The position numbers and the translations under genes are program-made. A stretch of 64,000 nt of DNA, from positions 60,299 to 124,298 of the forward strand of contig DIVG01000062.1 of assembly GCA_002422425.1 (NCBI GenBank), given 5' to 3'. Shown one piece after another: positions 35,514 to 43,202 of the stretch; position 1 is the first letter of the stretch, and each line of letters starts with the position of its first letter. Under the pieces are notes generated by a model. That model was not told where the DNA came from, made no database searches, and saw nothing but the letters and a program-made list of their open reading frames with translations. The stretch comes from Akkermansiaceae bacterium UBA6138. GTDB taxonomy: Bacteria > Verrucomicrobiota > Verrucomicrobiia > Verrucomicrobiales > DEV007.

Positions 35514-36752
35514 ATGGCCACCGAAAACGTCGACACTCTCATCATCGGAGCCGGTCTCGCCGGACTGAGCGCCGCCGTGCACCTGCACGAGGCTGGTCGC
35601 GAAATCATCGTCCTTGAAGCCGCCGACGCCGTCGGGGGACGAGTCCGCACTGACGAGATTAACGGCTTTCTCCTCGACCGCGGCTTTCAGGTCTACCTCG
35701 ACGCCTACCCCGAGGCCGGGACCCTCCTCGATCTTGAGGCCCTCGATCTGCAACGCTTCGAACCCGGTGCCCTCATCTGGAAAAACGGAAAGCGGCGGTG
35801 CCTCATGGACGTTTTCCGCCGCCCCCGTGCCCTCCTTTCCAGCGCTCTCCAGCCAATCGGCAATCCGCTCGACAAGCTCCTTGTCGCGAAACTGCGTTCG
35901 ACCCTCATCCACAAATCGCAGGGCGAGATATGGTCCGCCCCCGAGAGCACCACGGCCGACTACCTGCGGCGCTTCGGATTTTCCGGCGGTATGATTGATC
36001 TTTTTTTCCGCGGTTTTTACGGCGGCATCTTCCTTGAGGAGGACCTCGTCACCTCAAGCCGCCTCTTCGAATTCACTTTCGGGATGTTCTCGCGCGGCCA
36101 CGCCACTCTGCCGGCGGCGGGGATGCAAGCCATTCCCGATCAACTCGCGGCACGGCTCCCCGCCGGAGTGATTCGCCTCGGCTGCCCCGTCGATTCCATC
36201 AGCGGAGTCACCGTCCGCGCCGGCGGCCGGGAAATCACGGCAGGTCAGATCATCCTCGCGACCGACGGAAGCAACGCCGCGCGCCTGCTTCCGGACCGCG
36301 TCGCCGGACCGCGCTGGAACGGTACAACCTGTCTCTATTTTGCCGCGCCCGAGCCTCCCTACGAGGACGCCCTCATCACCCTGAAAGGCGATCGAAAAGG
36401 GCTCATTAAAAACCTCTGCGTTCCCTCGAACGTGGCCCCTTCCTATGCGCCGAAGGGAAGCGCTCTTATTTCCGTCTCCATCCCGGGCAATCAGATTCCC
36501 GGTGAAACCGTCACCGCACGCGTCAGAACAGAGCTCGGGGACTGGTTCGGACCCCAGACGGAAAAGTGGCGCTTTCTCAAGTCCTATCATCTCCCCTGCT
36601 CCCTCCCGGCAGCCCCTCGCGGGCATATTTTTCCGGAAGAGGAAGCGCATCCCGTTAGGGTCTGCGGCGATTTTTTAAGCAGTGCCTCGATCGAAGGGGC
36701 GATCCGCTCGGGCCGCGAGGCCGCCGATGCCATCCTCGCCAATCCCGCCTGA
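35514..36752 (+). CDS. FAD-dependent amine-oxidase-like oxidoreductase
   Basis: A 412-residue flavoenzyme. The FAD-binding motif is IIGAGLAGLSAAVHLHEAG with EAADAVGGRVRT, near residues 8-45. The final segment CGDFLSSASIEGAIRSGREAA is the second nucleotide motif of the phytoene-desaturase/amine-oxidase group. Its neighbour is a TIGR01777 protein, a pairing also seen elsewhere. The substrate is unclear; carotenoid-like or amine substrates are possible. Confidence 0.87.
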   Translation: MATENVDTLIIGAGLAGLSAAVHLHEAGREIIVLEAADAVGGRVRTDEINGFLLDRGFQVYLDAYPEAGTLLDLEALDLQRFEPGALIWKNGKRRCLMDVFRRPRALLSSALQPIGNPLDKLLVAKLRSTLIHKSQGEIWSAPESTTADYLRRFGFSGGMIDLFFRGFYGGIFLEEDLVTSSRLFEFTFGMFSRGHATLPAAGMQAIPDQLAARLPAGVIRLGCPVDSISGVTVRAGGREITAGQIILATDGSNAARLLPDRVAGPRWNGTTCLYFAAPEPPYEDALITLKGDRKGLIKNLCVPSNVAPSYAPKGSALISVSIPGNQIPGETVTARVRTELGDWFGPQTEKWRFLKSYHLPCSLPAAPRGHIFPEEEAHPVRVCGDFLSSASIEGAIRSGREAADAILANPA

Positions 36753-36869
36753 CTAAGGCGGCGGGACTGGCAAGCCGAGCCCGGTCGCTCAGCCGCCGAC
36801 CCTCCGCTGATCGCCACCGCTTAGGATAAGCGCGTGCCATTTCGGCCCGGCCGCTTAAACTTCAGGGGA

Positions 36870-37292
36870 ATGAAATTTGCCTGGAAAGCCGACATCATCA
36901 CCCTAACCGAACTGCCGGAAGCCCGTCTGAAGAAAATCGATGCGTCGTTTTTTCCTCCTGTCGCAGAAGGCGAGCTCATCCAGTGGGAGACCGCATTTCA
37001 GGTCACCCTGCCGGACGGGATCCGCAGTTTCCTCCTCGAATCTGACGGGCTTGAGGCTTGCCGTGGAGAACTGTGGCCAGTCCTTCCCCTCGCCCGGTGG
37101 GAGGTGATCAACGATCCCTGCGCCGTCGTTCACCCATGGATCCGCTTCGGAGAGGGATGGAATCATTTTTACCTGCTCTCCCTCGGGCACTCTCCCACCA
37201 TCTACCGCCATGCGCGTTTCGGTTCGAATGAGGAATTTTTTGCCGCCGGCTTCCGGCCGTATCTGCAAAAGGTCTTTCGCGGAGAGGCATGA
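36870..37292 (+). CDS. SMI1/KNR4 (SUKH) family protein
   Basis: A 140-residue protein. The ATG at 36870 is preceded by AGGGGA, but directly, so the ribosome site is not ideal. The pattern is SMI1/KNR4: EAFFPPVAEGELIQWETAF-like helices, LPDGIRSFLLESDGLEA, the RWEVIND strand, and a C-terminal HFYLLSLGHS...SNEEFFAAGFRPYLQ end. In bacteria the fold often neutralises toxins (SUKH immunity), but no toxin gene is adjacent, so a housekeeping role is also possible. Confidence 0.72.
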   Translation: MKFAWKADIITLTELPEARLKKIDASFFPPVAEGELIQWETAFQVTLPDGIRSFLLESDGLEACRGELWPVLPLARWEVINDPCAVVHPWIRFGEGWNHFYLLSLGHSPTIYRHARFGSNEEFFAAGFRPYLQKVFRGEA

Positions 37293-37363
37293 GCCACCGG
37301 GGCAGGCTGATAACGGAGTCGGGAGGCCTCTTTTTCCTCAAAAAATCAGCCCGGCCGACAACG

Positions 37364-37380
37364 AAAAGGGTCGCCGACCC
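37364..37380 (-). terminator. Weak candidate terminator after the P1B ATPase gene
   Basis: On the minus strand GGGTC-GGC-GACCC (37368-37380) is followed by TTTT (37364-37367). The stem is only 5 bp, so this is a tentative call. It lies between convergent genes. Confidence 0.3.
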
Positions 37381-37412
37381 AACTCATCGATCCGGATACT
37401 CGCTACCACCCC

Positions 37413-39278
37413 TCAGTAATCCGTCAAACTCTTCGGGGGCAGAGCGACCCGCAGGGCATTGAGGACAGCCACGACATCTATCACTTCCTGAGTGATTGCA
37501 CCGGCAACAGGCGGAAGGAGACCGGCGGCGGCAAAAAACATCCCGACAACGCTCAGAATCATCCCTCCGACGGCGCTCTGAAGGGCGATGCGGCGCATAC
37601 GTCTGCTGATATGGATGAGTTCGTCGACTTTGCGCAGGGAACTGTCCATGATGACTGCTCCGGCGGCCTTGGCGGTTACATCGCTGTTCTGACCAAAAGC
37701 GATCCCGACAGTCGCCGCCATGAGGGCGGGAGCGTCATTGATGCCGTCGCCAACGTAGAGGGTGCGGCGCTGAGCGGTCTCCTCACGCACGATGGCGAGT
37801 TTTTCTTCAGGGCTTTTCCCGGCCCGGACATCGTTGATCCCGACGCGGGCGGCGAGGTAGTCGGCCTCGGACTGCCGGTCACCCGAAAGAATCATGGAAT
37901 GATTGATCCCGTGACGACCGCCGAGGTGATGGATAAAGGCCCTGCCCTCCGGCCGCGGCTCGTCGCGAAAACGAAAGGTCGCAGCGTAATGCCCGTCAAT
38001 GATGACAACACACTCAAGCCCGTCGGCAGCGTCCGGCAGAAGCACCGCCTCCTCGGGCAGATCGAGGGAAAGCTGCTTGCGGCTCGTAATCTTGACACCG
38101 CGGCCGCGCACCCGCGCAGTCATCCCCTGGCCCGGCTTCTCACTGACCTCGTCGACTTCATAAAGATCCCCCCTGCGGCGCCCCGCTTCGACAATGGCCT
38201 CGGCGAGAGGGTGCTTCGAATAGACTTCGGCACTGGCGGTGAGCTTGAGGACTTCGTCCGCTTCAACGCCGGGCGCGAAGGACCGGTCGACAAGCTCGGG
38301 ACGTCCGTAGGTGAGGGTGCCGGTCTTGTCGAAAATAACGGACTCACAGGTGTCAATCGTCTCAAGGATGGACGGATCGCGCACGATGATGGCCCTTTTT
38401 GCCGCGAGTGAAATAGAACCGATGATGGCCACGGGGATGGCGATAAGGAGCGGACAGGGCGTCGCCACCACCATTACAGCAAGGAAGCGCACAGGGTCCC
38501 CGCTGATGACCCATGCGAGGATCGCGAGGGTCACGGCCACCGGGGTGTAGAACGCGCCGAGTTTGTCGGCGAGGCGACGCATCCTGGGGCGTTTCTCCTC
38601 GGAGTCACGCATCACTTCCATGATTTTCGCATAACGCGAGTCCACCGCGAGCCGGTCGGCTCGTATCGTGAGGGAAGTCTCGCCATTGAGTGCCCCCGAG
38701 ATCACCGCGGCACCGGGGGTTTTCGATATCTGATAGGGCTCGCCCGTGAGATAGGACTCATCCATGACGCCCCGACCCTCAACGACGGTGCCATCCACCG
38801 GACAGACTTCGTGAGGCAGCACTTCGAGGAGATCCCCCACCGCCACCTCGTCAAGCGCGACGTCTTCGAAAGCGGTTCCCGAGCGGCGGTGCGCCACCGA
38901 GGGCACACGCTTTGCGAGCGCGGCGAGAACAGAAGAGGCATGGCGCACCGCATAAGCCTCGATTGCCTCGCCGCCTGAGAGCATAAGAATGACGAGGGTT
39001 CCGGCAAGGTATTCGCCAAGGATCACAGCAGTGACGATGGAAATCCCCGCGAGGAGGTCCGCACCGAACTCGCGCCGCCATATATTCCCCAGCAGTCCCC
39101 ACACAAGCGGAACTCCGCCGAAAAGGTAAGCCACCCATAGGGGCAGATTAGTAAAGGCCTCCTCCATCGCGAGACCGTAACGCAGGACGAGGTGACTCAC
39201 GATAGCGAGGAGGCTGACGGCGGCGATACCCATTTGAAGTCGGTCTGATCCGACGGTCGTGTCCCTGCTTTTATCCAT
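37413..39278 (-). CDS. Heavy-metal P1B-type ATPase with TPCP motif
   Basis: A 621-residue membrane pump. There is no N-terminal metal-binding domain; the first membrane helices come directly. Motifs: TGEP actuator (LTGEPYQIS), ion-site motif VVATPCPLLIAIP, phosphorylation DKTGTLTYG, and GDGINDAPALMAA. The ion-site sequence is TPCP rather than CPC or SPC; TPCP is reported for the P1B-5 group, which often has a hemerythrin-like C-terminus. Here the C-terminus is only short membrane helices. The transported metal is therefore uncertain. It is followed upstream by the transglutaminase gene with an 8-bp gap. Confidence 0.88.
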   Translation of the reverse strand: MDKSRDTTVGSDRLQMGIAAVSLLAIVSHLVLRYGLAMEEAFTNLPLWVAYLFGGVPLVWGLLGNIWRREFGADLLAGISIVTAVILGEYLAGTLVILMLSGGEAIEAYAVRHASSVLAALAKRVPSVAHRRSGTAFEDVALDEVAVGDLLEVLPHEVCPVDGTVVEGRGVMDESYLTGEPYQISKTPGAAVISGALNGETSLTIRADRLAVDSRYAKIMEVMRDSEEKRPRMRRLADKLGAFYTPVAVTLAILAWVISGDPVRFLAVMVVATPCPLLIAIPVAIIGSISLAAKRAIIVRDPSILETIDTCESVIFDKTGTLTYGRPELVDRSFAPGVEADEVLKLTASAEVYSKHPLAEAIVEAGRRRGDLYEVDEVSEKPGQGMTARVRGRGVKITSRKQLSLDLPEEAVLLPDAADGLECVVIIDGHYAATFRFRDEPRPEGRAFIHHLGGRHGINHSMILSGDRQSEADYLAARVGINDVRAGKSPEEKLAIVREETAQRRTLYVGDGINDAPALMAATVGIAFGQNSDVTAKAAGAVIMDSSLRKVDELIHISRRMRRIALQSAVGGMILSVVGMFFAAAGLLPPVAGAITQEVIDVVAVLNALRVALPPKSLTDY

Positions 39279-39286
39279 ACAAAAAA

Positions 39287-40147
39287 CTACCCCAGATAGA
39301 GCATCTCACCACGATCAAGGAGACAACCGCGGTAAAGCGGCACAAAATCGCCGGGTGCCTTTCCGTCGATGGCCGTCTCAACAAAAAGACCCTGCCCGCG
39401 GATTCCGCCAAAGAGTGAAGCCACGGCGGAGTCACTCGCGTCGCGCCCCGTCGAGATGCGGATCATCCCGTTGAGCGGTGCCTTGCGGGTGCCGTCGACG
39501 AGATACCAGACCCCTTTCACATAGACCTCGAAAACCGCGTGGAAATCCTGCGGCAAAAGCTGATAAGCATACACCGTGACATAACGAGCCGGGATGGAGA
39601 GAGCCCGGCAAAAGGATATCCCGAGGTGGGCAAAGTCCCGACAGACTCCGGTCCGCAGTTCAAAAGTATCGCGGGCGCAGGACTGCTCGATCGAAGATCC
39701 GAACGCATAGTAGAGGTTCTTGAAAAGCCACTCCTCGATTGCGAGAACCTGATTAAGCGCTCCCCTGATCCCGCCGAACAAATCCATCGCCGCCGCGCGA
39801 AGGCGATCAGAGGGAGCATAGCGACTCGGAAAAAGATAAGGGATGACCGCCGCATCGATATGGCTCAACTTGTCGCCATCCGCGTCAGCAAGAGGCATCG
39901 TGCCGGGGACCGCACGGACGGAGGCGAGGTAATGGATCGCAAGGTCACCGCACACTCCGATCTCAAACCTCGTGAAACGATTCCGCTCGTGCCCGATGCG
40001 GAAATCAGAGCGGACCAGCTCGGGGCTGGTCGTGATGGATTCCCTGATCACTTTTTGCCCCGGAGTTCTCGCGCAACTGATCGAGCACAGCAGGCTTGAC
40101 GGCCCGGACGCGTAATAATAGAGGGAGCTCTGCACAAGAAAACGCAT
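39287..40147 (-). CDS. Transglutaminase-like cysteine peptidase-fold protein
   Basis: A 286-residue protein. The start at 40147 (MRFLVQSSLYYY) is chosen over 40198. An N-terminal beta domain (about 1-125) is followed by the transglutaminase core: catalytic Cys in ELRTGVCRDFAHLG, His in DFHAVFEVYV, and Asp in WYLVDGTRKAP. Many members are proteases or peptide-modifying enzymes, and this two-domain arrangement is common. It is co-directional with the ATPase gene (8 bp apart), though no functional link is obvious. Confidence 0.85.
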   Translation of the reverse strand: MRFLVQSSLYYYASGPSSLLCSISCARTPGQKVIRESITTSPELVRSDFRIGHERNRFTRFEIGVCGDLAIHYLASVRAVPGTMPLADADGDKLSHIDAAVIPYLFPSRYAPSDRLRAAAMDLFGGIRGALNQVLAIEEWLFKNLYYAFGSSIEQSCARDTFELRTGVCRDFAHLGISFCRALSIPARYVTVYAYQLLPQDFHAVFEVYVKGVWYLVDGTRKAPLNGMIRISTGRDASDSAVASLFGGIRGQGLFVETAIDGKAPGDFVPLYRGCLLDRGEMLYLG

Positions 40148-40265
40148 GACTGACCCTTCATTTACCCTCTTCGCCGCGAAACACAAACGTTCAGCCACTC
40201 GAGACCGATGAAATCAGGTGGCTTGCCTCCAAAGAAGAGATCGACCATGATTACCTCGTCTCGTC

Positions 40266-41495
40266 ATGACTCGGATTACTGTTTCTACCTTTATCACCCT
40301 GCTGCTTACGGGCTGCCTTAACGCGGTGGAACCGACGCTCCCGGAGCGCCTCCGGGAAACTCTCGTCTCAGGGGAAAAAGAGGTTCGCCTCGTTGTCTTC
40401 GGGGACAGCGTCACGGGCCTGTATTACCACACAGGCGGTCGCCAGGCTTACGGTGAATTGCTGGGCGAGGCGATCCGGCAGATCCATCCGCAGGCGGATC
40501 TGACCCTCATCAATGCCGGACGCAGCGGCCATACCACAGCAAATGCACTGGGGCGCATCAGTCAGGATGTCCTCGCGCACAAGCCGCACCTCGTTATAGT
40601 GATGTTCGGGCTGAACGATGTCGTGAAACTGCCGGTGGAAGCGTTTCGGAAAAATCTCATCGGGATCGTGAAAAAATGCCGGGCGAACGGGGCTGAGGTC
40701 ATTCTCTGCACCCCCAACACCGTCCTCACCACACCTGAACGTCCGCTCGATAAAGTCTTCGCCTACAGCGAAGTAACCCGCGCGGTCGCCCGTGAGCTTG
40801 CCGTGCCGCTTTGTGATGTCCATGCGGAACTCGATCAGCTAAAAACGAGCTCGCCAGGGGAGTGGCGACTCCTCATGAGCGACGAGATTCATCCGAACTT
40901 CGGCGGGCACCGGCGCATCGCGGAGAGCCTCGCCGACACGGTCACAGGTAAAAAGACGACCCTCGCGGACGCACCGCCGTCGGCCGCCCCACACCTCGCG
41001 TTCACAAGAGCCCGCCTCAAAGCTGGTGAGTCGGCCAAAGTCCTCGCGATGCCGCCATTTGACGGGCTCATCGGTGAGGCTCTGAGAGAGCTCTACCCGA
41101 AGGCAAATATCGGAGTGATCGCCTGGCCCGCAGCCGGACTGAGCCGATCCCAGCTGATGAAAGACGCCGCTCATCGCGTGCGCCCTCTCTCTCCGAACCT
41201 CGTCATCATCGCGATACCGCGGAGCGCGGCGGCTGCCGATCGGGAGCAGTTCATCCGCACACAGATGTGGATCGCCTCGAACAGCCTCAGCCGCGGAAAA
41301 CGCGAATGGGATGTTCTTGTCGTGCACCCCTCCGTCTATGAAATCGGGGAAGTAAGCGATGAAGAAAAAGAAAACGACGAGCTCATCCGGCGCATCGCCA
41401 TTCATCAGGACCTGCCGCTCCTCGACAGGGCACCGGGCGATACCGGCGGGGCGGACGATATCCTGCGTGAATGGCTCTCGAGGGACAAGGGGTGA
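40266..41495 (+). CDS. Secreted SGNH hydrolase with a second, degenerate SGNH-like half
   Basis: A 409-residue protein with a signal peptide whose end LLTGC fits a lipobox. The first half (about 38-220) is SGNH/GDSL: VVFGDSVTGLYYHTG (Ser), NAGRSGHTT (Gly), VIVMFGLNDV (Asn), and DEIHPNFGGHR (Asp-His). The second half (about 245-400) has the same layout (VLAMPPFDGLIGEAL, GVIAWPAAGLSRSQLM, NLVIIAIPRSA) but lacks the catalytic serine block and the final His. It is therefore probably one active and one non-catalytic unit. It converges with the ClpX-like gene 7 bp away. Confidence 0.8.
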   Translation: MTRITVSTFITLLLTGCLNAVEPTLPERLRETLVSGEKEVRLVVFGDSVTGLYYHTGGRQAYGELLGEAIRQIHPQADLTLINAGRSGHTTANALGRISQDVLAHKPHLVIVMFGLNDVVKLPVEAFRKNLIGIVKKCRANGAEVILCTPNTVLTTPERPLDKVFAYSEVTRAVARELAVPLCDVHAELDQLKTSSPGEWRLLMSDEIHPNFGGHRRIAESLADTVTGKKTTLADAPPSAAPHLAFTRARLKAGESAKVLAMPPFDGLIGEALRELYPKANIGVIAWPAAGLSRSQLMKDAAHRVRPLSPNLVIIAIPRSAAAADREQFIRTQMWIASNSLSRGKREWDVLVVHPSVYEIGEVSDEEKENDELIRRIAIHQDLPLLDRAPGDTGGADDILREWLSRDKG

Positions 41496-41502
41496 GTGGC
41501 CG

Positions 41503-43119
41503 TCACGGGGTTTCCTCGCGGTAGCTCGCAACGACGAGATTGCTGAGGAAACGGTCCGGATCCTCGATCGCCTCGCCGGTAACCTGAAAAGTCTTTTGCC
41601 CGGTGTTTTTGCGGATGAGCTGAAGACCGAACTGGAAGTCGCGGAACTTATCCTCACAGAGTTGCAGCACACTGCGGCCGCACTCGCCGGAGAGCGCAGC
41701 GACCCGGGCGACGGCATCATTGTCGAAGGTGAGCCGGACCCCGTGATCCTGCTCAAACTTGCGGCGAAAGGCGGCAATCTCACTTAAGACCCGGGCGTCT
41801 CCTACCGGACCGGCTTCGGCGAGGAGCCGGGCGAGCGTGCCGGCGGGATCGGCGACGAGAGAGTCGTCAATGACGAGTTCGGTCAGGGTCGTCCCGGGGA
41901 GCTCGAATTTAAAATGGCGGAGGAGGCGCTCGCACACTGTCATGAGCCCGCGCGCTCCGGTTTTCTCCAGCGCCGCATTGGCTGCGATCTCCCCGAGCGC
42001 CTCGTCGGTAAAGCGCGCGCGAATGCCGTAGGCTTCGAATTCGCGCTCATACTGGCGAATGATACTGCCCTCGGAGTGCTTCATGATGTTATAAAGATCC
42101 GCCGCTTCGAGATGATCGCAGACCACCCGGACGGGGAGTCGGCCGATAAACTCGGCCTCGAAACCGAAGTCAATGAAGTCCTGCGTTCCCGGCTCTTCGT
42201 TTTTATTAACGGCTGGCGCTCCGGCCCCTTCGTCCGAAGTAAAGCCGATCGGCCCCTGACGGAGACGTCGCTCGATGATTTTTTCGAGACCTGAAAAGGC
42301 TCCGCTTACGATGAAGAGAATGTGTCGTGTATTGATCGATTCGCGAGTCGCTCGACCGGTCCGGCTCATCTCAAACATCGCCTGCATCTGCGACTGCATG
42401 TCCTGCGGATTGCGCACCGGAACCTCGGTCTCCTCCATCAACTTGAGCAGAGTCGTCTGGACACCGCGACCGCTCACATCCCGCCCGACGGCATTTCCCG
42501 AAGAAGCGATTTTGTCGATCTCGTCGATGTAGACAATGCCGTATTGGGCCAGTGCAACATCTCCATCCGCCTTTCTTACCAGCTCGCGCACGAGATCATC
42601 GACGTCACCGCCGACATAACCTGTCTCGGAAAACTTGGTGGCGTCGGCTTTCACGAAAGGGACTCCGATGAGCTCGGCAATATGCTTCACGAGGTAGGTC
42701 TTACCCACCCCGGTCGGACCGACGATGATGACGTTCTGCTTGGCGTATTCAATACGGCGGGCGGCTTCGGGGCCCTGCTCCTCAAGCCGCCGCAGGTATC
42801 CGGCATGGTTGTAATGGTCGCATACTGCGATAGCGAGGGCCTTTTTCGCTTCATCCTGACGAATCACGAATCGATCGAGGTGCGACTTGATCTGGCGCGG
42901 AATGAAATCGAAGTCAAGGACTGCACCGCCCTCTTCGGCGCATGAATCGTTTGGAGCCCCGGAATCGCCCGGCGACGTTGCGAAGGGATTCCCTCCTTCT
43001 CCCATCGTCGAAAAAGTGACATGGTCACCAAAACTCTTTTTAAGAAACTCGGATAGCTTCCGTGAGATTTCCTCGGGGTCGGGGAACCCTGTCTTTCCGT
43101 CATCGTCCTTTCCTGCCAT
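41503..43119 (-). CDS. ClpX-like AAA+ unfoldase with duplicated C-terminal subdomain
   Basis: A 538-residue protein. The start at 43119 (MAGKDDDGKT) fits; the open frame runs on to 43332 inside the kinase gene. There is no N-terminal Cys4 zinc finger, only an acidic, low-complexity stretch to about residue 65. ClpX motifs: Walker A GPTGVGKT (134-141), pore loop GYVG (167-170), Walker B VYIDEID (196-202), IGF (291-293) of the ClpP-docking loop, and EFIGRLP (323-329). The small domain (357-407) is followed by a second, similar segment (452-500). It should unfold or remodel proteins, perhaps with ClpP. Its position directly downstream of the kinase gene (83 bp) suggests joint expression. Confidence 0.85.
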   Translation of the reverse strand: MAGKDDDGKTGFPDPEEISRKLSEFLKKSFGDHVTFSTMGEGGNPFATSPGDSGAPNDSCAEEGGAVLDFDFIPRQIKSHLDRFVIRQDEAKKALAIAVCDHYNHAGYLRRLEEQGPEAARRIEYAKQNVIIVGPTGVGKTYLVKHIAELIGVPFVKADATKFSETGYVGGDVDDLVRELVRKADGDVALAQYGIVYIDEIDKIASSGNAVGRDVSGRGVQTTLLKLMEETEVPVRNPQDMQSQMQAMFEMSRTGRATRESINTRHILFIVSGAFSGLEKIIERRLRQGPIGFTSDEGAGAPAVNKNEEPGTQDFIDFGFEAEFIGRLPVRVVCDHLEAADLYNIMKHSEGSIIRQYEREFEAYGIRARFTDEALGEIAANAALEKTGARGLMTVCERLLRHFKFELPGTTLTELVIDDSLVADPAGTLARLLAEAGPVGDARVLSEIAAFRRKFEQDHGVRLTFDNDAVARVAALSGECGRSVLQLCEDKFRDFQFGLQLIRKNTGQKTFQVTGEAIEDPDRFLSNLVVASYREETP

Positions 43120-43202
43120 ACCGTAATAATACGCTCGCCGCAGCCCACCGCGAATACAAACGCAGGCGTTCTTTGCAGCGGCGAGGCAGCCGGGCTCTCC
43201 GT

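Noticed and set aside
36870..37292. SMI1/KNR4 protein as a contact-dependent toxin immunity gene
   Set aside because: No toxin, secretion or polymorphic-toxin gene is adjacent, so an immunity role cannot be supported.
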